Source: a virus
IMG/VR virus record: IMGVR_UViG_3300009106_000022
Location: 1-28,309 of that record
Direction: 5' to 3' (one strand)
Length of the DNA: 28,309 nt
Shown: positions 6,591 through 15,474 of the stretch, piece after piece
Layout: the number at the start of each line of letters is the position of its first letter
How positions within the stretch are numbered: the stretch's first letter is position 1
Translations under genes and position numbers: made by a program
The notes under the pieces: generated by a model
Seen by the model: the letters and a program-made list of their open reading frames with translations, nothing else
What the model was told of the DNA's origin: nothing
The model's database searches: none

Positions 6591-9037
6591 TTATAAGCCT
6601 CCTTATCTCTATCTGAAAAATATTCGTTTATCAGTTGGGTTCTTTCGTAGGTGTCGAGTTTCCATTCAATGGCAAAACCTCTTCCTTTTCCGCGTCTATT
6701 CGTAGTCGTTAATCCGTTTCTAGCTAAAAGTTTACCGAACTTAACTGCTGAAATAGTCGCGTTGTTAAGGCAGGTATAAACTGTACGTAACTGAGCTACT
6801 GTAACGAAAGACGTACGTTGTTCTACATCAGCGATCCAATTTTTTATGAATCGTTGAGCCGCTTCAAATGTAGTGATTTCACTTATTGCTGAAGGATCCA
6901 TATCCAAAAATCGTACGAAGAAATCTAAGTTCCCTGTTTTGAGAGCGAAACAATATTCTTCTATCCACGTCATGCTCGCTTCGCGCATTTGTAATTTTGC
7001 TTCGTTCTCTAACGGAGTACGTGCTTGATCTTCATTTTCTTGGAATGAATATATGAAGTTAGTAAATAATTGAATTTCGTTAGGTAATAGATCATCAATT
7101 TCTTTACGGATAGCTGGATGCGTTTGTACCAGTGAAGATTCTTGATGTAGTCCGATATTAAAACGACGGTCAGTTGCTGATAATTTCAAAGCATCTTGGT
7201 TATTCGTATAGAACATAACGTTGTTATATAGAGGTTTATCTACCGTACTATCTACTCGCATAACACGTACCTTCCCATAAGGCTCGGTAATGAAGTTCTT
7301 TAGGAAATTCATAGTTCTAGACGAAGATGCGACATCGTTAATCCGAGCTTCATCTACAACGGTAAGGAGGTTAGATTCTTGCCATGCGTTAAACTGATCA
7401 TCGAAATCCGAAAGTTTCCGCATGACTGTATATTTATTCCCTATGAGAGGTGCTAAGACTTTATGGTAGAAAACTCCTTTACCCGTACCTTCAACGCCAC
7501 TAAAGACCCAAGCTGTTGTAGTCTTCTGTCGCCGTTTTATCCCATAAGCAAGCCAGTTCATAAAATGCTCATACTCTAGAGAGCTGTCTCCAACAAGATG
7601 CCATATTATTTTGTATATTGTTGGGCAGTAATTCTGCAGTAAAGTGGCATCTCCATATGAAAGTTCCACACCTTCTAGCGGTACAGCTTTTAATAGATAA
7701 TCAGTAGGCTGATATTTATTTAACCATTGACGTTCGAAATCTATTTGTTTATTTGTTCTTGGGTCAAATATATAATCCCAAGTAGGTATGGGTTCTGGCA
7801 TAGCTAAGCCGTGCTCAAGCATAAAATCACCTAAGTTAGATTTATTAGCTGAAGCGATACGTGGGATGTTATTATTATTCTCATCGAATACAGCGTTATA
7901 ATGGATATCAGTCCAGAAATCTCTAAAGATAAAGGGTCGTAGATTAGCGGCACCTCTTATCTCATCTTTGAATTCTTCGGTATACCATTCGTAGAAATCA
8001 CCATCGACTCGTTGCATTTCAAATGGTGGTTCATCTTTAAAAGTATAAACAATTCTAGGGTTACCTATAGGACACCAATAAGCATTACTATCGCCATTAT
8101 TAATATTGAAATAACAATATTCTTTTGTGTGATAGGCGTACGTTATACGTGCTTGATCTGGATTCTCTAAAACTTCGGTTTTATTGCCGTTTTCTAACGT
8201 AACGTAACGTGTTTTAGGAGTACGTCTTTTAAGCCCTGCATTTTTTCGTAGGGCTATTACTGTATCTTTTATGGTCTGTGTGTTCGCTTCGACGTTTACT
8301 TGTTGTAATAATTTTGTGATATTTACAGTAGGATTATCTTTCTTTGTCAGCACTATGCGCTCTACTACAGGGTCTGTCAGCGGTGCTATAAATGTAGGCG
8401 GCGCACAATAAATTAGTTTATCGTTCTGAGCTACAGTTCTGTCTATCGGATAGGACAAACTTAATCCTGATGCATTTAACGATACTTGATCTCGAAATGC
8501 TTTTATATTGAGATTAAGCCATGTAATCCAATCTTTTAAGCGCATCGGGTTTACTTCGTCATCCAGACAGAAATCTAGATGCATGCAGATAAGATTCTGT
8601 TTTAATCCTAATGAAGCTGAAGCAGTTGCTATATACGAGGAGTTAGAGAACTCGGGAGGGAGGAGTTTGATAATCCGTTCTGCTATATCTTTAATATCAG
8701 TACTGCTTATATTTTTTGGGATGGTGTAGCCTTCCAGTTCTAACCCATCTATGTCTAATACGAGGGTCTGAGTTTTTTGATACCTATCGGTATGTCCTTT
8801 ACGAGATTCATTAGTTAATGGTCTATCTAATCGCCCTTTAAGAAGGCAATGCCCTAGAGGGGCGTGTTGTTTCATTAAACTATATTGAGTGTCCCACCCA
8901 TTATTAGTTGGTGGGATGGTGTAAATATGTGATGTAAATTTATTTACATACATTGGGTATGATTGCTTACCCCGTTCAGAAAATTCTTTAGCTAGGCGCG
9001 TTCCGTTGGCAGCCTCTAAGAATGTTATATTTGGCAT
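6569..9037 (-). CDS. PrimPol (archaeo-eukaryotic primase) fused to SF3/D5-type helicase
   Basis: At 822 residues this has the length of a two-domain replicase. The N-terminal half carries a DxD metal motif (VLDIDG, residues ~93-98) and a later segment around LICMHLDFCLDD and SYPIDR that fits an AEP primase core. The C-terminal half has Walker A GVEGTGKG (~514-521), Walker B LLTVVDEAR (~557-565) and motif C MFYTNN (~606), the superfamily 3 helicase set seen in DUF5906/D5-like proteins and in phage NrS-1 PrimPol. It probably primes and unwinds at the phage origin as a hexamer. ATG 9037 has the SD AAGGGG, and a recurrent dyad motif lies 14 bases further upstream. Confidence 0.88.
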   Translation of the reverse strand: MPNITFLEAANGTRLAKEFSERGKQSYPMYVNKFTSHIYTIPPTNNGWDTQYSLMKQHAPLGHCLLKGRLDRPLTNESRKGHTDRYQKTQTLVLDIDGLELEGYTIPKNISSTDIKDIAERIIKLLPPEFSNSSYIATASASLGLKQNLICMHLDFCLDDEVNPMRLKDWITWLNLNIKAFRDQVSLNASGLSLSYPIDRTVAQNDKLIYCAPPTFIAPLTDPVVERIVLTKKDNPTVNITKLLQQVNVEANTQTIKDTVIALRKNAGLKRRTPKTRYVTLENGNKTEVLENPDQARITYAYHTKEYCYFNINNGDSNAYWCPIGNPRIVYTFKDEPPFEMQRVDGDFYEWYTEEFKDEIRGAANLRPFIFRDFWTDIHYNAVFDENNNNIPRIASANKSNLGDFMLEHGLAMPEPIPTWDYIFDPRTNKQIDFERQWLNKYQPTDYLLKAVPLEGVELSYGDATLLQNYCPTIYKIIWHLVGDSSLEYEHFMNWLAYGIKRRQKTTTAWVFSGVEGTGKGVFYHKVLAPLIGNKYTVMRKLSDFDDQFNAWQESNLLTVVDEARINDVASSSRTMNFLKNFITEPYGKVRVMRVDSTVDKPLYNNVMFYTNNQDALKLSATDRRFNIGLHQESSLVQTHPAIRKEIDDLLPNEIQLFTNFIYSFQENEDQARTPLENEAKLQMREASMTWIEEYCFALKTGNLDFFVRFLDMDPSAISEITTFEAAQRFIKNWIADVEQRTSFVTVAQLRTVYTCLNNATISAVKFGKLLARNGLTTTNRRGKGRGFAIEWKLDTYERTQLINEYFSDRDKEAYKCQNVTH

Positions 9038-9050
9038 AGTGTCCCCTTGA

Positions 9051-9073
9051 CCTATAAGTAATGCTTATATTCC
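9051..9073 (-). promoter_or_regulatory. Candidate promoter/operator dyad motif upstream of PrimPol
   Basis: The minus strand reads AATATAAGCATTACTTATAG here, in the 60-base gap between the DNA polymerase and PrimPol genes. It is the copy closest to that at 14158 (same TATAGG end and spacing). The ending TATAGG recalls T7-class promoters, whose initiating G residues follow TATA. Confidence 0.45.
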
Positions 9074-9097
9074 TGCAGCGTCTCATAATAGTCCTTT

Positions 9098-10963
9098 TTA
9101 TTTCGAATAACAATAGTCTATACCGCCGTCTGCATCTAATGGTAAGCTCGGAGCCCACGTTGGCGGGGTCTTCATAACCTGTAGCATATATCCATATGCG
9201 TCCGATGCGGTCTCGTTAGGTACAATACAGACCACCTCATCATGTACTGTTAATGCAACAGGATATTTTTCATTAATTTCCACCATTTGATCCATTACGA
9301 TAATTCTAGATAAGCCTTGTACGATGTTCTCTACTATCTTTGCCCCATACGTACGTACTGTAGTTTTACTTTCTAATATTTCACTGTCAGAAGCGGAAGA
9401 GGGTAAGGTGAGGTTGTAAACAATCTCCGGTCCTCGTTCTCCATTTATGATTCTAAGCCCCGGATATTTAAGAGCCATACCATTAGGTAGTTCTATCTGT
9501 TCGTGGGATACCATTAAAGGCCCCCAAGGAATCGGATCAATATTAGGCTGCATCATAGAGATTAACATTTTAGATGCGGCTTCCCAGTACATAGGGATCA
9601 TGTAGTTTGCAGTACGATAGGCGTAGACGACTCTTTGAGCTTCTGCGCTATCCATAATGAGAGGGTCAGCACCTAACGCTCCTGCTTCTAGGGTCATCTG
9701 GAACTTACGCCATCCCATACCGTAACCTAACCCTAAGATAGCTACTTTACCTACAAAGCGTTCTAGAGGGTAGTTTTCTTTATTTATAGGGGCTTTATCG
9801 GGGTATATGTGGTCAGCGAACGCAGAGTATACGTCAATATCATCTTCGAAATATTGAATGAGCTCTCTTTGGTTTACAAGCCATGCTAACACTCGTGCTT
9901 CTATCTGCGCTGAATCAACAACCACAACGCTGTGCCCTTCAGGCGCGTGTAGTGCACGTCTTAATATAGACCCTCTACGTAGGTTCTGGAAGTTAAGTTT
10001 TTCAGCTCCAGAAGCTCGTCCAGTATGTGCACCGTAGTATTTAAGCGCCACAGCTAGTTCATTAGTCTCAGGGTCAGCGGCCTTTAACATTCGGTTCGCT
10101 CGTGTCCGATTTATAGTACTTTTAGCAGCTAATCGAGCGTCCCAGATGTGTTTATATTGAGGGTTATTAGTTTGGAGCTCTTGGAAATTGATATCGTTTT
10201 TAGCGAATGCGAATGTTTCTTTTTCTGTTGTAGGAGATATTTTTTTAGGTACTGTTAGCCCTAGAGATTCTATGATTCCAGCGAATTGAGGGTTAGAGCT
10301 TAGCTGTTTACGTGTGTACCCTGATTTTTCAACTAGTGTCTTCTGGAGAAGTTCCTCTTCAGCGAGGAACTCTTCAACTGTTTTACGATCCAGTACAAAT
10401 TTAGGGTTAACAAACATACGTATGTGTAAGTCTATTAGCCGTAATTCTTGTTCTGGAAAATCTTCAACCATTATCTGGAATGCTTCGTAAGTAAGCTGTA
10501 CATCTTGAATGCAATAGTTACCGAGTGTTTCACTTAGTTCAGGAGATAAATTTTCTATTCCTTTAGTTTGTTTTAATTCTTCACCTTTTCGTTTAGCTGT
10601 ATTATTAGGCCATAAGCGTTCACATAAGTTAGCTAAGTTACTTTTTTGTCCTGGGAATAGTCCTGCTGACATACTCATGGTGTCGTAGTATATATCTGCA
10701 TATAACCCGAAACGTTTAGCTAATATGTAAGCATCAAAACGTGTGTTATGGCAAATAAGCTCGATGTGTTCTTCTGATTCCCATATATCACGTAAAGTTT
10801 CTTCGACATCAGTTTCATAAATGTATTCTGGGGGGTCGTTATCTATTTGTATACCCACACCGTGTATTTTAAATTGAGTATCCCGTACATACTCCATTGT
10901 AGTCATCTTTGTTAAGGAGTAAGGTACGCTATAGAAGGTTTCAAAATCTAAAGTAAGTTTCAT
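9098..10963 (-). CDS. Family A DNA polymerase with 3'-5' exonuclease
   Basis: The 621-residue protein starts with exonuclease motif I (DFET, Asp6 and Glu8), has motif II NTRFD (Asn73-Asp77) and motif III YCIQD (Tyr150-Asp154). Polymerase motif A is VDSAQIEARV (~347-356), motif B GKVAILGLGYGMG (~402-415) and motif C VHDEVV (~572-577). All catalytic acids are present, so both activities should be intact; there is no 5'-3' nuclease domain, as in T7 polymerase. Motif A has DSAQIE where most members read DYSQIE. The start overlaps the TGA of a 42-residue membrane gene (ATGA). It is the likely replicative enzyme with the PrimPol-helicase and SSB-like protein. Confidence 0.96.
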   Translation of the reverse strand: MKLTLDFETFYSVPYSLTKMTTMEYVRDTQFKIHGVGIQIDNDPPEYIYETDVEETLRDIWESEEHIELICHNTRFDAYILAKRFGLYADIYYDTMSMSAGLFPGQKSNLANLCERLWPNNTAKRKGEELKQTKGIENLSPELSETLGNYCIQDVQLTYEAFQIMVEDFPEQELRLIDLHIRMFVNPKFVLDRKTVEEFLAEEELLQKTLVEKSGYTRKQLSSNPQFAGIIESLGLTVPKKISPTTEKETFAFAKNDINFQELQTNNPQYKHIWDARLAAKSTINRTRANRMLKAADPETNELAVALKYYGAHTGRASGAEKLNFQNLRRGSILRRALHAPEGHSVVVVDSAQIEARVLAWLVNQRELIQYFEDDIDVYSAFADHIYPDKAPINKENYPLERFVGKVAILGLGYGMGWRKFQMTLEAGALGADPLIMDSAEAQRVVYAYRTANYMIPMYWEAASKMLISMMQPNIDPIPWGPLMVSHEQIELPNGMALKYPGLRIINGERGPEIVYNLTLPSSASDSEILESKTTVRTYGAKIVENIVQGLSRIIVMDQMVEINEKYPVALTVHDEVVCIVPNETASDAYGYMLQVMKTPPTWAPSLPLDADGGIDYCYSK

Positions 10964-11088
10964 TTTTTTGTTATTAGATATTTAATAATTAGGAAACTCC
11001 CAATACAAATAAGTAGAGGGAGTACTAGTAATGCTCCGAATAAAGTTACTTCGTTTTTATGGAAGTAATTTCTCCGCAAGAGGTACAT
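10960..11088 (-). CDS. Small membrane protein, 42 aa
   Basis: This frame starts at ATG 11088, seven bases after a good SD (AGGAG), and ends TGA overlapping the DNA polymerase start (ATGA). It begins MYLLRRNYFHKNEVTLF, then has one hydrophobic stretch GALLVLPLLICIGSFLII (~18-35), and closes with a basic tail, the pattern of a single-span membrane protein. It overlaps the preceding 42-residue gene by 43 bases in another frame. It is too short for homology; the SD and the two overlaps are the support. Confidence 0.65.
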   Translation of the reverse strand: MYLLRRNYFHKNEVTLFGALLVLPLLICIGSFLIIKYLITKK

Positions 11089-11174
11089 ACTTTTTCTCCT
11101 GTAGCGTAATAAATTATAAATGTGGCACATTTGTGAGGGATAACCTTATGCCATAATTTTTTTAGTTTATTCAT
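11046..11174 (-). CDS. Small basic protein with CxxC, 42 aa
   Basis: ATG 11174 overlaps the last codons of the 11167-12120 gene (AATGAATAA) and the frame ends at TAA 11046. The protein, starting MNKLKKLWHKVIPHKCATF, is basic and has Cys16 plus CTSCGE near residues 31-36, which with a histidine could form a small zinc site. Its 3' third overlaps the start of the 42-residue membrane gene. It has no obvious independent SD, so it probably depends on coupling to the gene before it. Confidence 0.55.
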   Translation of the reverse strand: MNKLKKLWHKVIPHKCATFIIYYATGEKVCTSCGEITSIKTK

Positions 11175-12120
11175 TTACTGCATCCTTTAGGGCATTTACT
11201 GCGATATTGAACTCATAAGATGATGAGTTGAGGGGGTCTATTATTTTCTGTATCGCTATTTCTAATTCAGAGTAATGGATTTGACGATCTAATTGCTTGC
11301 AGAATTCATGATATTTATGTTGATCTATATGGTTTGTGTAATATTTCCTAAACTCGTGATTAGCTTTTGTACTTAATCGTTGGTCTAGATTGGCACGGTT
11401 TTTTACATAAACTACAAGATTAGGTACGTATGCATTGTCGCTATTTTGTTCGGGATAGAACCCTTCGTATATTGCGGCGTACATTTTCTCTGTAGAGAAA
11501 TGATTTAGAGATGATGCATATTCTTTAGGTGTTTTAGCTGTAACTACTTTATATACTTTGTAATCTTCATCGTCAGTGCTTTCTTGTAGAGCTGCAGCTA
11601 TTACTTTAGTTTTACAACTTTGCATATCCTCTAGATATTGAGCGGTAGCGGCTAAGTTTTCATTAGGGATAATTACATGAGATAATTTCTTAGCGTCGTG
11701 GCTTATATACGTATGGTATGCCCCTACCTTGTTTATGTCGTTCGACACTCCGATCTTTACTTTAGCGGATGCGGGAGCCTTCCATAAAGGGCGGAGATGG
11801 TTCAGGACCCGTTTACATTTAATATGTTTATTAATTTTTTTAGCGGCTTCAGTATATTTAGTTTCTTCCTTTCGTATCCATGACCGTATCGTTTGTATTT
11901 CTAATATAGTGTCTATAATACTGCGTTGCCATAGAGTATTAAGTTCTTCATAGTGAAAAGGCTTTATATAGGGAACGGAAGTATTTCGACTAGTAAGATT
12001 CCCTTTTGAATCGAAGTATGTTTTATATACTCTATTTCTATTATAGATTTTACCGTCTAAAGTTAAGCTATGCAGTTTACGCTTCAGATCTATTAAGTAT
12101 TTTTGGCGGCTGTTACTCAT
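11167..12120 (-). CDS. Hypothetical protein, 317 aa
   Basis: The protein begins MSNSRQKYLIDLKRKLHSL and is rich in Lys, Tyr and Asn, with predicted helices throughout (ILEIQTIRSWIRKEETKYTE near 70-90). No catalytic motif, signal peptide or membrane segment is visible. It starts two bases after the stop of the HExxH/VWA gene and ends overlapping the small CxxC gene, so it is cotranscribed with both modules. I do not recognise the family. Confidence 0.85.
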   Translation of the reverse strand: MSNSRQKYLIDLKRKLHSLTLDGKIYNRNRVYKTYFDSKGNLTSRNTSVPYIKPFHYEELNTLWQRSIIDTILEIQTIRSWIRKEETKYTEAAKKINKHIKCKRVLNHLRPLWKAPASAKVKIGVSNDINKVGAYHTYISHDAKKLSHVIIPNENLAATAQYLEDMQSCKTKVIAAALQESTDDEDYKVYKVVTAKTPKEYASSLNHFSTEKMYAAIYEGFYPEQNSDNAYVPNLVVYVKNRANLDQRLSTKANHEFRKYYTNHIDQHKYHEFCKQLDRQIHYSELEIAIQKIIDPLNSSSYEFNIAVNALKDAVNE

Positions 12121-12121
12121 A

Positions 12122-13288
12122 TTAAATCTCCATCTTTATATTTTCACCGATAGAAATCTCTTCATCAGTGGTTACGATTAATAAGGGGTATGTGGGGGCT
12201 GGAGGGTTATCCCATATACCTCCGTCTGTTAGGTATACCATGCAGCTAGGATCTAAGTTTAATTTTTCTACCTGTTCAAAAATAGGTGTAAGAGTTGTTC
12301 CTCCGCGCCCGGGGAATTCATCGCTTAAAGTTCGAGGTAATTCATCGGTTTCAAACGTTTCAACTGCTTGAACTTCGCTATCGCAATAGATAACAGTTAC
12401 TGTGGCATTGAAACCCATTAAGATGCTGTTGATTTCATCGCTAAATAAAGCGAGTTCTTCGTCGGACACGGAACCTGAGGTATCAATACCAATGACAAGG
12501 TTATCTAAATCTTCTGAATGTAGGCTTGGAAGATATATATTCTGGGAGATTAAACGGCGTTTTACTTTGCTCCATGAAAAATCACGTTTCGAGTAGATTG
12601 TGAAAAATCTACGGAGGGCGGCGCGCCAATTTATTTGAGGTTTGCCTATACTTTCTATAAGCGACTCAAGTCCGATGGGTATTTTCCCTGCTGCTTCCGC
12701 ATTTTTTATAGCTTCTTGGATATTAAGTTCCCATTCTTCTTCCATGCGGTTTTTTTCAGCTATAGATTGAGCTGCTTTATTGTCATCGAATACCCAATCT
12801 GTAGGCGGAAAATCCTCTGGGTAACCATCTGCCCCTATAGGGTTAGCTTTTTCGTCATCTTCAGGGAGTAAATCGTATATTTGTTCTGTAGTTAAGTTAT
12901 AGTACTTGGGGTCGTCTAATGCGCCGGGCGGTAGCTCAAAACCTGAGTCTTTTAGCCCAGGATTTATCATATAGTCTCCTGCGATATTATATCTAACCGG
13001 TGTTCTATGCCCGCGACGAAGCATGTGTTTAAACACGCAATGCGATAACTCATGTGCTAGTAGCCCGACACACTGACGGTCAGTCAATGTTTCTGTGTAT
13101 TCAGGGTTATATAAAATAACTCTGCCATCAGTCGCTGCTGTAGGGACGGTTAGGTCTTCAATCAGATGGAGTTTTAGTAATAAGGTGGCGAAAAAAGGTT
13201 CATCAAGGATTACACGAGTTCTAGCTTTAGCCATGCGGTCAAACTGTACAGTATTTTCCATTTTTTTTATCCTACGAGGGGCAGGCAT
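12122..13288 (-). CDS. HExxH metallopeptidase-like plus VWA domain protein (DUF2201-type)
   Basis: Residues ~20-100 hold a putative zinc-protease-like domain with HELSH at 79-83. The C-terminal half contains a von Willebrand A fold with a MIDAS motif, IGIDTSGSVSDEE (~262-274), a conserved Thr in RGGTTLTPIF and a later YLTDGG, so metal-dependent partner binding is likely. This architecture matches DUF2201/VWA proteins that work with MoxR AAA+ ATPases, and a MoxR gene lies 1.2 kb upstream at 14443-15474. From memory, N4-like phages also carry a MoxR plus vWFA pair. ATG 13288 has the SD GGAG. Role in the phage is unknown; a chaperone-like remodelling complex is the usual suggestion. Confidence 0.88.
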   Translation of the reverse strand: MPAPRRIKKMENTVQFDRMAKARTRVILDEPFFATLLLKLHLIEDLTVPTAATDGRVILYNPEYTETLTDRQCVGLLAHELSHCVFKHMLRRGHRTPVRYNIAGDYMINPGLKDSGFELPPGALDDPKYYNLTTEQIYDLLPEDDEKANPIGADGYPEDFPPTDWVFDDNKAAQSIAEKNRMEEEWELNIQEAIKNAEAAGKIPIGLESLIESIGKPQINWRAALRRFFTIYSKRDFSWSKVKRRLISQNIYLPSLHSEDLDNLVIGIDTSGSVSDEELALFSDEINSILMGFNATVTVIYCDSEVQAVETFETDELPRTLSDEFPGRGGTTLTPIFEQVEKLNLDPSCMVYLTDGGIWDNPPAPTYPLLIVTTDEEISIGENIKMEI

Positions 13289-13300
13289 TATTCTTCTCCT

Positions 13301-14149
13301 CTAAATGTTATTCTTTATTATTTTTAGAACAGCATCTATTTGCTTTAAAGTGAAGGTTCGATATGCAGTATCAGTCCTTAATTTCTTTATATCTGCGATA
13401 GCTACGTTGTTTCGTATCTTGTATATCGCGTCCTGTAGCTCTGTATCATCAGGATCTACTGCAATAGATAATGCGGTGTCGCATATTTCAGGTAACCCTT
13501 CTACGGTGGTGTTCTTGAATACAGAACCTTTCTCACCAATCTGTACGCCCAATGCGCTTTGTAACCTATTTAATGGTTTATATAGACGAATCCATGGTTC
13601 TTGCTCTACGTTATTTTCAGCGCGTTGCGTTGTGTCATTAACGATAGCTTTCGATTCATCATCTAATTTGGTTAGCCAGTTATGGGTGATAGTAGGTATC
13701 TGCTGAAGATCTAGCTCAATCTCGAATTGAGAGCGTAGATCTTCTGGGTTCGGATAGTCTTCAGGGTTATAAAGATCGCCCATGCGTTTTTCTGTGGTCG
13801 CAAGAGCCGCAGGGTAGGTTTCGTTTATTAACGAATTAACTAAGCTATCTGCTTCATCTTTGTATTTGACGTATTCCTCTCTGAACGATAAGAAGTCATG
13901 CATAGGTCGTACGCGCCATCCTGTGTCATAGAAAGGGGATGTCTGTTCATAGAACCATTTCTTCATATTGCCCCAATGTAGATTTGTCGGTTTAATTACC
14001 GCTTCAGGAACAATTAATTTATTGAGTCGCGCCGACCCTTCTTCGGCTTTTGCATTTTTTGTTATGGCGCTACTTGCCGCTCTATCAAAACGTCTTCCAG
14101 ACCATTTTGCTTGGTACAGGCGCACCATTACTAGTTTCTCTTTAAGCAT
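13301..14149 (-). CDS. Hypothetical protein between MoxR and VWA genes, 282 aa
   Basis: The protein is soluble, basic in its first 35 residues (KWSGRRFDRAAS) and more acidic afterwards, with DLYNPEDYPNPEDLRSQFEI near 125-144. Being encoded between a MoxR ATPase and a VWA protein, it may be the client or adaptor of that complex; a distant DUF3150-like relationship is possible but unproven. ATG 14149 follows the SD AGGAGAAAGCA, and a recurrent dyad motif ending TATAGGAG merges directly into this SD, so it probably begins a transcript. Confidence 0.82.
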   Translation of the reverse strand: MLKEKLVMVRLYQAKWSGRRFDRAASSAITKNAKAEEGSARLNKLIVPEAVIKPTNLHWGNMKKWFYEQTSPFYDTGWRVRPMHDFLSFREEYVKYKDEADSLVNSLINETYPAALATTEKRMGDLYNPEDYPNPEDLRSQFEIELDLQQIPTITHNWLTKLDDESKAIVNDTTQRAENNVEQEPWIRLYKPLNRLQSALGVQIGEKGSVFKNTTVEGLPEICDTALSIAVDPDDTELQDAIYKIRNNVAIADIKKLRTDTAYRTFTLKQIDAVLKIIKNNI

Positions 14150-14157
14150 TGCTTTCT

Positions 14158-14180
14158 CCTATAAGTACTGCTAATATTAC
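14158..14180 (-). promoter_or_regulatory. Candidate phage promoter motif ending TATAGGAG
   Basis: The minus strand reads TAATATTAGCAGTACTTATA followed by GGAGA, in the gap before the 282-residue gene. It matches the motif at 9051 in nearly every position and resembles T7-class promoters in having TAATA at one end and TATAGG at the other, although the spacing is three bases longer than in T7. Confidence 0.45.
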
Positions 14181-14195
14181 TATCGCTTACTCCTT

Positions 14196-14262
14196 CCCCA
14201 TAATCCCCTTGGTTATGGGGCATAAGCTCTGCTTATACCTCTATAGGCAGAGCTTTTTTTTT
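14196..14262 (+). terminator. Tandem hairpins with a plus-strand terminator
   Basis: The first hairpin pairs CCCCATAA (14196-14203) with TTATGGGG (14213-14220). The second pairs AAGCTCTGC (14224-14232) with GCAGAGCTT (14247-14255) and is followed by nine T residues on the plus strand. As read, the T-run serves plus-strand (antisense) transcription; for the minus-strand genes there is no downstream T-run. The second hairpin's left arm also contains the dyad ATAAGC-n3-GCTTAT. Confidence 0.7.
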
Positions 14263-14443
14263 ACTTAGGTTGCCAGCGATATCCTGATATATCCGCGATC
14301 ATACGAACTAAAGCCCATCGAGTCAGTGCTTCTGGTGATACGCCTCTTGTGTTAGCGGCTTTAGTAACCGCCTCCTGTAGAGATGGTTCTATTGGTACTG
14401 TTAGTACATTAATACGTTCTTCCGTAGAATCGTCTTCGAACAT
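14261..14443 (-). CDS. Small ribbon-helix-helix-like protein, 60 aa
   Basis: After an acidic N-terminus the sequence RINVLTVPIEPSLQEAVTKA followed by AANTRGVSPEALTRWALVRM fits a ribbon-helix-helix fold: a short beta strand, helix, turn and second helix. Such proteins usually bind DNA as dimers and act as repressors. Its start overlaps the MoxR stop (TAATG), so the two are coupled. The tandem hairpins just downstream, with their dyad, could be a binding site, but this is only inference. Confidence 0.7.
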   Translation of the reverse strand: MFEDDSTEERINVLTVPIEPSLQEAVTKAANTRGVSPEALTRWALVRMIADISGYRWQPK

Positions 14444-15474
14444 TAAATCACCAAATGTTTATGTTTAGCGGACCAAGCTATGTAACTTGATGTTTGAGTT
14501 AGTTCAGGTTTATTTATAAAGAGATCGCGCGTCATTGTGACAGCGAAATCTTGTTGGTGGTTAACTGCTGCTAATTGCTCCGCAATATCGCAGAAACCTT
14601 GAATTGTGTTCCGCGTTACGTATTGAGTTAGGGCATTAGCAATCGCATACATTACAGAACGATCTTCTGGGGGTGTGAAACTCCAGGGTTCTTCTAGTAA
14701 TTTTTCCATATCGGGTAGTTCTGTACGCAAGTGGACCTCTAGTTCTTTAGCAGGGCCTGCGCCTATCGTACCTTTCAATGCTTGTAAACGTAGATGCTTA
14801 GGTACTGTCCTAAGAATCTGAGAAGCAAAATCCCATGTACGCGGGCTTGGAAAGGCGTTATCACTTGTGACACCTTCGGGCATCTCATGTATATGGTGGG
14901 GCGCTGCTCTAAGGAATGATAAGATTCTGGAATCTTTGTCGTTCTTTACCCACCAACTTGCTAAGTCATCTCTATCTACTTCTAGATCTATGTGAATAAA
15001 TCTATTTTTTAACGCTAGTTCCATTTCTTGGGCACCTGATCTATCTTCGACGCGGTTACCTGCAGCAATGATTACTGTATCTTTAGGGAACTTATGCTGT
15101 CCTATTTGGCGGTCAAGTATGATCTGAAATGCGGATTTTCGAACTGCAGGTGGGGCGTGGGTTATTTCATCAAAGAACATTAATGTTTTAGGGTCACCTT
15201 CTGAAGGATATATAAGAGGTGTGCCCCAAGCAGTACGTTTTTCAGAGTCTTCGACGACGATGAATGGGACACCTTGCATATCTTCAGGCCCCATTTGAGA
15301 TAATCTTATATCTAAGAATCGGTACCCGCGTCTCTTAGCTAGTTGTTTGATGATTTGGGACTTCCCGATGCCCGGGGCTCCCCATATCATTGCGGATAAC
15401 CGATCTTCGTCCGGTTTTACGTTCGCATCTATTACTGTCGTCTCTAACAGCTCTACTAAATCGCTCGGTTTCAT
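14443..15474 (-). CDS. MoxR-type AAA+ ATPase
   Basis: This 343-residue protein has Walker A GAPGIGKS (32-39), Walker B LMFFDEITHA (Asp102-Glu103), a sensor 1 segment (VIIAAGNR) and an arginine-containing ALKNRF, the usual MoxR set. MoxR ATPases act with VWA proteins to remodel or activate protein complexes, and a HExxH/VWA gene lies downstream. ATG 15474 has the SD AAGGAG at nine bases, so this start is firm even though the upstream frame (15335-15805) runs 140 bases into it. Confidence 0.92.
   Translation of the reverse strand: MKPSDLVELLETTVIDANVKPDEDRLSAMIWGAPGIGKSQIIKQLAKRRGYRFLDIRLSQMGPEDMQGVPFIVVEDSEKRTAWGTPLIYPSEGDPKTLMFFDEITHAPPAVRKSAFQIILDRQIGQHKFPKDTVIIAAGNRVEDRSGAQEMELALKNRFIHIDLEVDRDDLASWWVKNDKDSRILSFLRAAPHHIHEMPEGVTSDNAFPSPRTWDFASQILRTVPKHLRLQALKGTIGAGPAKELEVHLRTELPDMEKLLEEPWSFTPPEDRSVMYAIANALTQYVTRNTIQGFCDIAEQLAAVNHQQDFAVTMTRDLFINKPELTQTSSYIAWSAKHKHLVI

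Noticed and set aside
8685-8710. Dyad-motif copy inside the PrimPol gene, and partial copies at ~17955 and ~23050
   Set aside because: These match only part of the motif and lie in conserved coding sequence, so they were not listed as regulatory sites.
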